A stretch of DNA of 64,000 nucleotides from Isochrysis galbana (Eukaryota; Haptophyta; Isochrysidales; Isochrysidaceae), in the NCBI GenBank assembly GCA_018136815.1, contig CM030941.1, positions 2,357,719-2,421,718 of the forward strand. Direction: 5' to 3'. The notes beneath the pieces were generated by a model that saw nothing but the letters and a program-made list of their open reading frames with translations, did not search any database and was not told where the DNA came from. A program made the position numbers and the translations under genes. Below are positions 1-12,800 of this stretch, one piece after another (within the stretch, counting starts at the first letter, position 1; every line of letters starts with the position of its first letter).

Positions 1-2298
1 AGGCGCACCCTCGGGTAATGCAGCTAGCGCATCGGCACCAAGGTTTGACGTCATGATTATTAGAGTGTTGCGAAAGTCCACCTTCTTCCCTTGCGAATCC
101 GTCAAGCGTCCCTCGTCCATCACTTGTAGCAACAGCGTGGCCACCTCGCGGTGCGCTTTTTCGAACTCATCTAGGAGGAGTACCGAGTAGGGACGTCGAC
201 GCACTGCCTCTGTCAGCTGTCCGCCCTCGTCGTATCCCACGTATCCAGGGGGTGCCCCAACAAGTCTCGAGACTGCATGCCGCTCAGAGAATTCGGACAT
301 GTCTAGTCTAGTCACCGCATCTTGCGAGTCGAAGAGAAAGTCGGCCAGAGCCTTGCACAGATGAGTCTTGCCCACACCGGTAGGGCCGACGAGCATGAAA
401 GTGCCCAAGGGACGGTCTGGGGATTGCAAGCCAGCACGCGAAACACGTACAGCATTGGAAACCACGGCGAGCGCTTCATCCTGTCCGACTACAGTCTTGG
501 CGAGGCTCGCTTCCATGTCGAGGAGACGCTCGCGCTCTGCTGCCACAAGCCGTGTGGCCGGGATTCCCGTTGCACGCGACACAACCTCGGCAATGTGGGC
601 AGGCGTCACCTGCTCCGAGAGCAGGGTGTCGTCGTTTTGGTTCTCGCCGCTCGAGCCTCCTGCGGCTTGGCTCCACTGCGAAAACTCCTTCTCGAGCCTC
701 GGAATGATGGAGTACTTGAGCTCGCCCGCCCTCACCAAATCGCCCTCGCGTTCAGCCACGCCCAGCTCTGCACGTGCTTGCTGCAAGTTGCTGCGCGCCA
801 GCTTACGCTGCTCCAAAGCGGAGCGCTCCGCCGACCATGCCGCATTCAACTTCTCAACCTCGGCCTGCTTGGCGTGGAGCGACTCGCGGAGGGTGGCCCG
901 GCGTGCCTCGACATGTACGCCCGATTCGCGCCTGAGTGCCTCAAGCTCAATCTGCATGGTTAGCACGTCACGCTCGAGATCGGCGATGGGCTCCGGCTTG
1001 GACTCCTGCTGCATCCGAAGCCGGCTTGCAGCCTGCAGAAAATGGAGGGTCCGCATGAGCGTGAGCTTGTGAGGCAAGCGGCATATGACGGGCCATCACG
1101 GATCCAAGTGCACTCAAAGTGCATTCGTCAATGAGACATAGCAATAGAATCACCATTCCCGATGTTGTATGGTCTTGGCAGCATTCTTAGGCATCACAGC
1201 AAGCTGCTCACCTCATCAAGAAGGTCGATGGCGGAATCGGGGAGTCGCCGCTCCACCATGTACCGTTGCGCATGGGTCACTGCAGACACCAGCGCCGCGT
1301 CTGTGATGTGCACACCGTGATGCGTTTGATATTTGTCTTTAATACCGCGCAAGATGGTGAGCGATTCTGCGGCCGATGGTTCGGAGACCATCACAGGCTG
1401 GAAGCGTCGCGCGAGTGCGGCGTCCTTCTCAATCGCTCGATACTCGTTGAGCGTGGTCGCACCAACGACTGCTATTTCACCTCGCGCGAGCTGAGGCTTG
1501 AGGAGTGAGGAGGCATCCATCGCGCCGTCCGCCTCGCCAGCGCCCATTAGTGAATGGATTTCATCGATGAACAAGATGACCTCGCCTGCATGGCAATCCC
1601 AGACGCAGATCAGCACCAGGTGTCGGTAGATTGCGCATGACGCCGCAATATCGATGTGATCTGTGCACACCGTTAGACTCAGCCGCCTCTTTCAGTACGC
1701 CCTTGAAGCGCTCTTCAAACTCGCCGCGGTACCTGTGGGCAGGGGAAAGCAGCATACAGTACCGCAGGGCTCACGCACCGTGGGCCCTTTGCCACCGCCG
1801 CCGGACCATGGAGACAGCGTACTTGGCACCAGCAAGGAGCGCCCCCAGGTCGAGTGCGATGATTCTCTTCGAACGCATTGATTCTGGCACATCCCGTTCG
1901 ACGATACGCTGAGCCAGACCCTCCGCAACCGCCGTCTTTCCCACTCCTGGCTCTCCGATGAGCACAGGGTTGTTCTTCCTCCGGCGTGAGAGGACCTGAA
2001 TGGTCCTTCGGATCTCCTCGGTGCGGCCCACGACGTTGTCAAGCCGTCCCTCGCGCGCGAGCTGCGTGATGTCAGTGCCATACTGAACAAGAGCGTCGGC
2101 GCGGTCAGCGCGGTCGCGGCCGCCTCCGGGCACGCGGTTGAGCGGATTGACCCACGCATTGCCGTCGGCGGCGGAGAAGGGTGATCCGGGCTTCTGTTTT
2201 GAGGCTGAGGAGAAGCGGTGGAGCGAGGAGAGCGGTGGGCGCGAGCGAGGGCACGAGAGCAGAGCTCTGCTGCCGAGAGGGCGGCAGCGGCAGAGCAT
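1..2298 (-). CDS. Mitochondrial ClpB/Hsp78-type AAA+ disaggregase (3' end beyond window)
   Basis: Protein disaggregase of the Hsp100 family. Four exons on the minus strand give a continuous frame: 2298-1823, 1732-1671, 1585-1212 and 1032-1, with GT-AG introns of 90, 85 and 179 bp. The first ATG opens an Arg/Ser-rich stretch without acidic residues that contains RFSSAS, which looks like a mitochondrial presequence. It then runs almost directly into the first AAA domain ([20 protein letters not shown]; Walker A GEPGVGKT; Walker [10 protein letters not shown]). There is no Clp N-domain, as in Hsp78. A coiled-coil middle domain follows ([18 protein letters not shown]), then the second AAA domain (Walker A GPTGVGKT, Walker [21 protein letters not shown] pore loop). 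The sequence stops at LAALPEGA, so the end of the second AAA domain and the C-terminal domain are missing. Family is certain; mitochondrial location is inferred. Confidence 0.93.
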
Positions 2299-2408
2299 CG
2301 AAAGAGGCCAGAGAGGAAGAGGGGGACGGGGATATGTGTATGTGGGGGGGGGGGGGTCGGAGAGGACGGAGAGACGAAGGGGAGAGAGAGGAAGAGAGAA
2401 AGCGGGAG

Positions 2409-2634
<226 letters not shown>

Positions 2635-2991
2635 TCTAGGGGGGTTTGTACTCGGCATGTAGCCGACTCCTAGCACCTTTGTCTTTCCCCTCGGTATTTC
2701 TTCACCTTGGCTACCTCGGGCCTCCTCGAAGCCACCATCTTTCTTAGGAGGTGTTGAGGCTGCCAGCACCAGCACCCCCAAAAATACAGGACTCCGGACA
2801 CCCCCCGCCGGCTCCGGACGCACCGTAGGAAGATTGACGATTGACCATCGCGGTTATAACCGTTGAGCTGAAATAGCGAATAGCCTGCAAAGGCTCGGCA
2901 GGAGCGTCTCCAAACACAGTGAAAACAGGCTGTGTTTTAGATTCGTACAAACACAGCCAAACACAGTCCAAAATACAGGAGGGGGGCCCTA

Positions 2992-3095
2992 GATCTAGAT
3001 GGGAAATACAGCGAGGGGGGTTCCAAATACAGTAAATACAGTCTGTATTTGGCCTTCGTCCAAATACAGCCAAATACAGTCACAAATACATGTTA
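2992..3095. mobile_element. Terminus of the CTAGATGGGAAATAC TIR element family (fragment)
   Basis: From CTAGATGGGAAATACAG onward the sequence, with its alternating AAATACAG/CTGTATTT motifs and the shared GGCCTTCGTCC, matches the right terminus (read in reverse) of the element at 42499-43420. The upstream part (2900-2990) has degenerate AAACACAG/CTGTGTTT motifs, possibly a decayed second end. No target duplication is visible. Confidence 0.6.
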
Positions 3096-3214
3096 CAAGC
3101 ACCCCCCCCCCCTCCCCCGTCGCCCCTCTCGCTGTCGTTGTCGCCCCTCGCCCCTCCCTCCCTCGTCACCCCTCACTCTCACCACAAGCATGTACCAGCC
3201 CACCTCAAACGGAA

Positions 3215-3640
3215 CTTGGGGTTGACGTAAGTTTTGTAAATTTTTTTGTCAAATTTGGGTGGTCAATCGAAATCGAATTTTTTGACCAAAATTTGGGGCC
3301 TTTCACTTGGAAAGAAACACAACTTGGGGGGCCGCGCGGAGATTATAAGATGCGACACGCGAGGAGAGAGAGAGGCGCAGCAGGGCGCCGGCTCACGCCC
3401 CCGCCTTGTCCCCCAGCTCACGACCCATAACATCTTTCCTCCCTAGCCTGAAGGTTTGGCACGACGTGGTCCACGACGCAGTCGTCGTCGAAGGTGCGAG
3501 GGAGAGTGTTACCGGGTTATAATAGGACAAAATATTCGAAAGCGTCAAAATTTTGATCAAAATTTAGGTGCCCAACCCTCAAATTTTGACAACAAAATTT
3601 GGGCCCTTACAAAACAAAACTTACGTCAAAGCCAAAACGG
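3215..3640. mobile_element. MITE-like inverted repeat (about 420 bp)
   Basis: The left arm (from GACGTAAGTTTTGTAAA, then CAAATTTGGGT and CAAAATTTGGGGCC) is repeated in reverse complement on the right (GGGCCCTTACAAAACAAAACTTACGTC near 3600-3627). The arms are imperfect over roughly 90 bp and enclose a GC-rich centre. No protein is encoded. The exact ends and a target duplication were not resolved. Confidence 0.55.
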
Positions 3641-4199
3641 AACCTCGCGCTCCGCGCTGGACTCTCGCGAGAGCCAGCTCAGCCGGCTCGACGAGGCCGC
3701 CGCTGCCGTCGCGCTGCCAGCAGCAGCAGCAGCGGGCGGCACTGCACCACAGCTGTAGTGGGCGTCCCTCCTCCCTCCTCGATGGAGCGCAGGGCCGAGG
3801 AAGCCGCTGTGATGTTGAGGAGGAGGGAGAGCCTGCGCGCGCGCGCGCGATGATACGGGGAGCACAATTTTCAATGCGCTCCCTGCGCGTGCAACTGGGC
3901 TGGGTCAGCTCACGTCCCAAGGCCAAGGGCGGAAGCGCTCGGTGTCGGCGAAGCGTGTCGACCCAGTGTGTGTCGCATCCGCGATCGACCTTTTTGTTTT
4001 AGAAGTTGTTTGCGTTTCTATGTCTATGTTCCCTCCTTGCGGGCTAGCCACGAGTCACCGTCGCAGGGTTCTACATTCGTCCATTCGCCCTTGTTGCCCT
4101 CGCCTCCTTTGTCGCCTCCCTTGCCGCCTGCTTGCCCCTCACCTGGCTTACTTCCTTGCGTGCTCCTCGCGTTTTAGGCTAAGTCGCGCGATCAGGTAT
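3641..4199. other. No recognisable gene
   Basis: GC-rich sequence with a short CAG run near 3720 and an alternating GC run near 3838. Short Pro/Arg-rich frames are present on both strands but none resembles a protein family. Confidence 0.4.
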
Positions 4200-4788
4200 C
4201 GCCGGTGCAAGGAACCGCCCCCTTGCGTGACCCTGATTCCCCCTCAGGTGTTGGCCGTTGGATTATATCGTGTCGCTATTTTACTTCGGTCTTCATCAAA
4301 TCACTTAAGGGTTTTCGAAAGATTCCCTCCTTATTCCTGTGTGTAACTGTCGCCCCCGTCGGATCGTCCGTCGCCCCGTCGCTCTCTTGTCGGCATTCTC
4401 TTCCTTGTTCGGTCTGTCAGCGGGTTCCTGTGCGTTCCATGATAGGGATACGTTAGTGTGGAGAGTGTTGGCGTGAGTGTAGAGTCATCTCGTCGGTCCA
4501 TCGGCCCCTAGCCGTCTGTCGTCTGTCGTTCTTCGTTCGTCGCTCTCGTTCTCGTTCTCGTTCCCGTTCTCGTCCCTCGTTCTCAACACTACCTCAATAC
4601 CAAACCTCTCCACTCCCTCAGCCCCAGCCTATCCATCCCGACCCGCCCAGCCATGTCCGCTCCATCGTCGCGCTCGCGCTCGCCCAAGCCCGTCCTCCCG
4701 CCTTTCTCTGCTAAGGAGGTGGTCCAGCCCGTCATTGGCCACCCCCCAACTTCCGCCGCGCCTCTCGCCGCTTCCCTTGTACCCTCAA
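4200..4788 (+). mobile_element. hAT-like transposon 5' leader and transposase N-terminus (fragment)
   Basis: The leader and the short reading frame starting at ATG 4653 (MSAPSSRSRSPKPV...) are closely repeated in opposite orientation at 30290-30780, next to a recognisable hAT transposase C-terminus, and more distantly at 60905-61681. The fragment breaks off abruptly where the minisatellite at 4787 begins. The family assignment rests on the linkage seen in the 30-kb copy. Confidence 0.65.
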
Positions 4789-5215
4789 CAAGTTGACTTC
4801 AGACACTAAAGAAGTTAACTCCACACACTGAACGAGCTGACTCCGCACACTGAGCAAGTTGACTCTACCCGCAACAAGTTCACTGCACGCACTCAACTAG
4901 TTGACTCCACGCAGAACAAGTTGACCCCACCCTAAACAAGTTGACTCCACACTCAACAAGTTGACTCCACACTGAACAAGTTGACTCCACGCTGAACCAG
5001 GTGACTCTACCCGCAACGAGTTGACTCCACACACTGAACACGTTGACTCCACGCACTGAACACGTTGACTCCACACCCTCGACAAGTTGACTGCACACAC
5101 GCAACATGTTGACTCCCCGCTCAACAAGTTGACTCTGCCCTCAACAAGTTGACTTCAGACACTGAAGAAGTTAACTCCACACACTGAACGAGCTGACTCC
5201 GCACACTGAGCTCTA
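4787..5215. repeat. Degenerate 20-26 bp minisatellite (AAGTTGACTCCACACTGAAC type)
   Basis: About 18 variable units share the core AGTTGACTCCAC. The first ~70 bp (4787-4857) recurs almost exactly at the other end (5139-5209), giving a higher-order duplication. Each unit carries TTGAC, but this is unlikely to mean more than repetition. Confidence 0.85.
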
Positions 5216-5601
5216 GCGCGTGCACCTTCGCCGCCTGCCACAGGTGACAGGTGCGGCCAGCGACCAACTCTGCCAACTTGTCAGTCGCCGCGCCAACCCT
5301 GCCGCCCTCTTCCAATGAAAGCCGGCGCTCCACCTCTGTGCGTCTGTGCGGTGCTGGCGCGCCGTACCGACCGCCCTCCCTCTTCGTTCCCAGCCCTACC
5401 ACCTTTGGCTCTCACCGACGCTTGCCGCTCCTCCAGCCGCCACCTGACCTGCACCTGGCTGCTCAGCGCACCGCCCCTGTTCTCGCCATCTGAGCCGCCG
5501 CCGCCCACCATCTATTTCCGCCGTCCTCCCCTTCCTTCCCCCACCCACTGAGGTTGCGGCTGAGACGAACGGCGCTGTCGCGCGCACCCTACCGCTGCTT
5601 C

Positions 5602-6165
<564 letters not shown>

Positions 6166-6833
6166 GGGGGTAACATATACGTATATGCCTTGTAGGTTAA
6201 CACACTTACACCAAGGGCTTATGGCTGCTCCGCAGCTGTAAGGCCTTTACGCGTTGCGTAAGAGCCTTACGGCCCTAAAGCCCTTACGCATAAGGGTTTG
6301 GGCTTGCTGCTGGTCTGCCTAGTAAGGCCTTCGCGAACGCTCTTTGCATAAGGCCTTTCGAGTGTAAGGGCATAATTTTAAGGGCCTTAAAAATAACTAT
6401 TGCTATCTTTGCTACTCATCCACCATTCATGCTTTCCTGTGTTTCTCTCGCGCACGGTATTCTTCGAAGCACAAGATTGTGAGATTGTGCCTCAGAACGC
6501 GAGAACGCGAGCGAGACAGGAGTAGCGCGAGGGGGGGGGGGAGGAGTTGCAAGTCTCCAACGTCTGGAGCGAATGAGATCGAGCAGAGATAGCCCGCCTT
6601 CATTGGAGGACGGGCAAGCCCATCTGCCTCCCCCCCCCCCCCCCCTCCTCCCCCGGCCGGGGGGCCACACCGTATTAGAGAACCGCCCGCCCCCCCCCCC
6701 CCCTCCCCCCCACAGCCGCTGCGTCGTGAGGGCTGCTGTCCCACAGAGAGTGGCTCCCCGTGTCACCCACCTCTCTCTGACGCACTTGGGCAGGGTCTGA
6801 GCTAGGCGCTACCACACTGCGTTGCAAGATCCG
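6166..6833. other. Non-coding: TAAGGCC/CCTTACG-rich repeats and homopolymers upstream of the giant gene
   Basis: 6230-6400 is dense in TAAGGCCTT, CCTTACG and reverse complements, forming overlapping hairpins. 6530-6720 has poly-G and poly-C runs of 8-14 bases. No coding frame is convincing. The promoter and 5'UTR of the following gene should lie here, but no clear TATA or initiator was seen. Confidence 0.5.
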
Positions 6834-9800
6834 ATGATTTCCTTTGCAGTTGCCGTGTACACCCTGCAGTGTGCGCTTCCGCCTCCGTCGCCTCCGTCGC
6901 CATCGTCTCCTGCGCTGCTCTCTCCACCGCCTACATCGTCTATTGCGCTGCTCTCTCCACTATCGTCATCATCCCCTCCGCTGCCGGTCTCCCCTTTGAC
7001 TCCGTTGCGTTCGCCATCTCTACGGCCATCCCTGCCTTCTCTGCCATCGTCATTCTTGCCGCCATCCCCGCCCTCTCCGCCTTCGCCTCCGCCTTCAAGG
7101 CTGCCGACACACATCCTGCCGAGATCCTCACCAGCCTATCCGCCATTGCGAGCGCACTCGGTGCCGCACACTCGTCGCTTGAGCCAATCCATTTCGACTG
7201 AAGTGACTGCCGCTCAGCGTGACCCGTTCCCTAGAGCCAGCAGTCCTGCCCGAATCGCAGGTCCTCCTACGACACTTGTCACAGTCACAGCAGACAAGCC
7301 CCGCCCCCGCATCCACGTGTACGATATGCCTCAGTGGATCTCCTTCGAGCTCGACTTGCAGCGGCCCCGACTGAAGGCGTACGAGTCATACCGCGGTGGG
7401 TACCGTCAGTACTACACGGAAGCCCTCATCCCGAAGCTGGTGCGTGCGAGCGAGCATTTTGAGCCGGACCCCGCGCAGGCGGACCTGTTTCTTGTACCAT
7501 TCCGCGGCCTTGCTCGATTCTACAAGCACCGTCACCAGCCGCATGGGCTGGATAGGGTGGACGCCGAGTTCATCACCGCCGTCCGATGGCTGGAAGCTCA
7601 GCCCGGCGACTACTTTCGGAGTCGGCCCAGGCAACACATGTGGATCTTCGGTTCAGGCCGAGGGGCCTCTATATTCCCGTCGTGGCGCAAGTATATCGCT
7701 GACTGCATCTTCATAGGGCCGGAAGGGGATGAGCGGACAGGGTGGGTCGCGCCGCATGTAAAAGATGTGGTCGTTCCCGGCTTCATCCTGCCGCCACCCG
7801 CTGCCGAACGAGCTGCTCTCCAGCCGCAGGCGGTCCGCCCCATCTTCGCGCACTTCCGAGGCTCGTATATAAGTGACCGTCTCGGCGAGGAGAACTTTTC
7901 GGAGGGTGTCCGCCTCGCACTCATGCGCGCCACGATGGCATTTCGCCTGCCCCGTCACATCAAGGCGCGAAAGCTGTCCTCCGGCGTCATTGGATACCAG
8001 GCATCCCAGTTTGTGATGTCGGACTCGTTGGTAGATCCTGAGGTGGCTTCGCGGGAGATGCAGAACTCTGACTTCTGCCTCTGCCCGATGGGCTCGTCCT
8101 CGTGGACGGCTCGCGTCTACATGGCCATCGCTTCGGGCTGCATCCCGGTCATGCTCTCAGACCACATCTCGCTTCCATTCGACTACGCCGACTCCCCTGT
8201 CGACTGGCGAAGGATCTCGATCAAGTGGCCGCAGCGCGACATCACGGGGCTCCTCACGTACCTGTGCTCTTGGAGCGAGGCCGACATCGCGACGATGCGC
8301 GCGCGGGTGATTGATAACGCCCCGCTGCTCCTGTGGGCCGGGCCGAACTCGGGGGCGCTTGCTCAGATGATGCGCTATTTGACGCGCCACCTCAACCTGG
8401 CAGTGGCGGCGCCGACGTGGTGGGGCCGGGACGGCTCCCCAGTCCTGCCGCCTGCGGACGGGCTCCCGTCTGCGCTCCCGCTGCCGGCGCGGCCTTCCCC
8501 GCCCTTAGATGTGCTCGTCGTCGTTAAGGAGATTGGGTGCGTAATGTATGAGAGCATTCGCGCGCTGCGCGAATACCTCCGCCCGCGTAAAATCCACATC
8601 GTGGCCGACCGATGTGAGGGCTGGGCCGGCCCCGGTGTATGCACTGAGACCCGAGACGCGATGCCCGAGCTGCCGTTGGACGACGCGAAGCAGCTAATGG
8701 CAAAGCTCCACCCGGAGGTGCCTGCGGAGCGGATGGCATGGTTGTACCAGCAGCTGATCAAGTTCAAGGCCGCCCTTTCACCCGAGATGGGGGGAGCGAC
8801 CGTGCTGGTTTGGGACGGCGACACCATCCTGACGCGGCCGTTCCCGGTACCGCTGATCGACGAGCGGGGCAGGACCCTCCTATTGCAAGGCACAAGGTAT
8901 GATTCCCCCGCGTACTTCAACAAATCAGGCGCCTTGCCTGTCGGCTACGTCGAGTCGACCAGGCAGCTTCTGGGCGCAAGTCCGACCGCAGACACGTCCT
9001 ATGTGGTCCAGTGGCAAGTGTGGGAGCACGCGATTCTACGGGAGATGATGCGCTTGATCGAAAGCCGTTTCCGGGACCCGTGGTACATCGCTCTGCTGCG
9101 CAGCGTGTCGGATGCATCCACGGGCCTGAGCGAGTATACCTTGTACGGCACCTACGCGGTCCAGTGGCACGCCGAACGGGTTCGGATCGCCTCCTCATCG
9201 GAGGTTTTGTGGCTGCGTGACCACCCGCTCGGGCTTCTGGACAGCGAGGGGGCTTGCTGCCCATCACCGGAACGCCTGCAGGATGTTGACCGGGGCGGCT
9301 TTGTGTACGTGTCATGGGAATGCTCGCACGAGAGCGAGCTGCGACAGCTGCCGAAGTTGTGGGACTCCAGCGACACGGGGCCGATTGCGAGCCGGCGCCT
9401 GAGCGGATCGTTGTCCCCCGCACCATATGCGCCGCCGTCGCCATCGCCGCCACCGCCGTCGCCGCCGCCGCCGTTGCCGCCACCGCCGTCTCCCCCGCCT
9501 CCGTCGCCACCACCGCCATCGCCCCCGCCGCCTTCACCTCCACCGCCATCGCCGCCACCACCGTCGCCTCCACCTCCATCGCCACCGCCGCCATCGCCCC
9601 CGCCGCCGTCGCCCCCGCCGCCATCACCACCACCGTCGCCACCACCGCCGTCGCCGCCGCCGCCGTCGCCACCTCCGCCATCGCCGCCGCCGCCGTCGCC
9701 GCCACCGCCGTCGCCGCCACCGCCGTCGCCGCCTCCGCCATCGCCACCGCCTCCGTCGCCGCCGCCGCCGTCACCACCACCGCCGTCACCGCCGCCGCCG

Positions 9801-12800
9801 TCGCCGCCGCCGCCGTCACCTCCGCCGCCATCGCCCCCGCCGCCATCACCCCCTCCACCATCGCCCCCGCCGCCATCGCCCCCTCCACCATCGCCCCCTC
9901 CACCATCACCACCACCGCCGTCACCCCCGCCGCCGTCACCCCCGCCGCCGTCGCCGCCGCCGCCATCGCCCCCGCCTCCGTCACCTCCGCCACCGTCGCC
10001 GCCGCCGCCGTCGCCTCCACCGCCATCGCCGCCTCCGCCATCGCCGCCGCCACCGTCGCCGCCGCCGCCGTCGCCGCCGCCGCCGTCACCACCGCCGCCG
10101 TCGCCGCCGCCGCCGTCGCCGCCGCCGCCCTCACCTCCGCCGCCATCACCGCCGCCGCCATCGCCCCCTCCACCATCGCCCCCGCCGCCATCGCCCCCGC
10201 CGCCATCACCACCACCGCCGTCGCCCCCGCCGCCATCGCCCCCTCCACCATCGCCCCCTCCACCATCTCCACCGCCGCCATCGCCGCCGCCGCCATCGCC
10301 ACCGCCTCCGTCACCACCACCGCCGTCGCCGCCGCCGCCGTCGCCGCCGCCGCCGTCGCCACCACCGCCATCGCCGCCGCCGCCGTCACCACCGCCGCCG
10401 TCGCCGCCGCCGCCGTCGCCGCCGCCGCCCTCACCTCCGCCGCCATCACCGCCGCCGCCATCGCCCCCTCCACCATCGCCCCCGCCGCCATCGCCCCCGC
10501 CGCCATCACCACCACCGCCGTCGCCCCCGCCGCCATCGCCCCCTCCACCATCGCCCCCTCCACCATCTCCACCGCCGCCATCGCCGCCGCCGCCATCGCC
10601 ACCGCCTCCGTCACCACCACCGCCGTCGCCGCCGCCGCCGTCGCCGCCGCCGCCGTCGCCACCACCGCCATCGCCGCCGCCGCCGTCACCACCACCGCCG
10701 TCGCCACCGCCGCCATCGCCACCACCTCCATCGCCGCCGCCGCCGTCACCACCACCGCCGTCGCCACCGCCGCCATCGCCGCCGCCGCCGTCGCCGCCGC
10801 CGCCATTGCCGCCGCCGCCGTCACCACCACCGCCATCACCACCACCGCCGTCACCCCCCCCGCCGTCACCCCCGCCGCCGTCACCCCCGCCGCCGTCGCC
10901 GCCGCCGCCATCGCCTCCGCCGCCATCGCTGCCGCCGCCGTCGCCTCCGCCGCCATCGCCGCCTCCGCCATCGCCGCCGCCGCCGTCGCCGCCGCCGCCG
11001 TCGCCACCACCGCCGTCGCCGCCGCCGCCATCGCCTCCGCCACCGTCGCCGCCGCCGCCGTCACCACCACCGCCGTCGCCGCCGCCGCCGTCGCCGCCGC
11101 CGCCGTCGCCGCCGCCTCCGTCACCTCCGCCGCCATCGCCCCCGCCGCCATCGCCCCCTCCACCATCGCCCCCGCCGCCATCACCACCACCGCCGTCGCC
11201 CCCGCCGCCATCGGCCCCGCCGCCGTCGCCGCCGCCGCCGTCGCCGCCGCCTCCGTCGCCGCCGCCGCCGTCGCCGCCGCCGCCGTCGCCACCACCGCCA
11301 TCGCCGCCGCCGCCGCCGTCGCCACCACCGCCATCACCACCACCGCCGTCACCCCCGCCGCCGTCACCCCCGCCGCCGTCACCCCCGCCGCCGTCGCCGC
11401 CGCCGCCGTCGCCGCCGCCTCCGTCACCTCCGCCGCCATCGCCGCCGCCACCATCGCCACCGCCTCCGTCGCCGCCGCCGCCGTCGCCGCCGCCGCCGTC
11501 ACCTCCGCCGCCATCGCCCCCACCCCCATCGCCGCCATCACCTCCTCCACCTGTTTTTCCGCCACTTGTGCCGATTGGGGTTCCCGCAAGGCCACCGCCA
11601 CCGCCATCTGCACCACCGCCGTCGCCACCACCATCACCCCCGCCACCATCACCTCCCCCTCCCCCGCCCCCCCCCTCTTCCCCTCCCCCCTCCCTCCCGC
11701 CTTCCCAGCCGCCATCTCCACCCAGCACTCCACCATCGCCCCCACCTGCCGCCCCTCTTGCACTCATGGTTGTTGGCACGGCAGCAGACGGTTCTGATGG
11801 CAGTCGGCGTCGGATGCGTTCGCGAATGGCCTTGGACGCTCGTAGCATCGCGGGTCAAAGCATCAACACCGTCTACGATCTTCTCGAGGACACCGAAACT
11901 ACTGCGGAAATTTTCCTCATCGATGTCATTGACGGCACTGATTTGGACGCCGACATCCTCCTAAGCTATTGCGGTACCTCGTGCACGCTAGGCGATAATT
12001 CCACCTCGTCGCGCGTCACACTGCTAGGTCTCATTATGCGTAATGAGACAGTGCGGGAGACGCCGCTGATCTCAGTCGCCAATCAAAGCCAAGCGGAGCT
12101 CGACGGCTCTTTCGTCATTTCCAACTACACCTACGCCTTCCGTCTCATTCTCAACATCGAGATCACGCGTGTACTTAATGCCACCGAGACGCTCGATCAG
12201 GCCGCTGCTTCTCTCCAATCCTTAGTTGAGCAGAAGGTTTCGGACGTGGCGGCCTACCTTGGCACCACCAATTTTGTTATCAATACGAGGAAAATCTACC
12301 CACCACGGCCACCACCGTCGGCACCACCCTCTCCGCCACCCAGTCCCCCGCCACCTTCTTCACCACCATCCCCCCCCCCGAGTCCGCCGCCGCCATCGTC
12401 GCCGCCGACGCCACCTCCGGCTCTTCCTCCCCCCTCGGCCCCACCGGCGGCTCCTCCGCCTCCATCTCCCCAATCGGTCGGAAATTTGCTCAAGGCGTTT
12501 CTAGCGGTCTCAGGCTTTTTCCTTCTTTTACACTGGATTCAATCGTTGTTCATCGAGCCCCCTTCCCCCCCTCAAATGCCACTGCCACCACCATCAGTCC
12601 CTCTTCCACCACCCGCACCACTGCAAGCCCCACTGCCACCCTCCCCACTTCTGCCTCCGCCCCCACCTTATCCCGCATCCCCTGATTGTGTTGACCCCGA
12701 CGCTTTGGCCGGCCTCACCATCCGCAACGGCGCCATTGGCGGGCAATGGTGCTACAACGCTGGCATCACCCGGTCACCTACCTACGTGCAAGCGGACGCC

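Noticed and set aside
4787-5215. WRKY-box promoter array
   Set aside because: TTGAC recurs because of tandem repetition; no adjacent gene to regulate.
9152-11848. Antisense frames of about 900 codons reading Gly/Asp or Ala/Thr/Met repeats
   Set aside because: They are exact shadows of the SPPPP codons, have no start context or domain, and overlap a protein with real domains at both ends.
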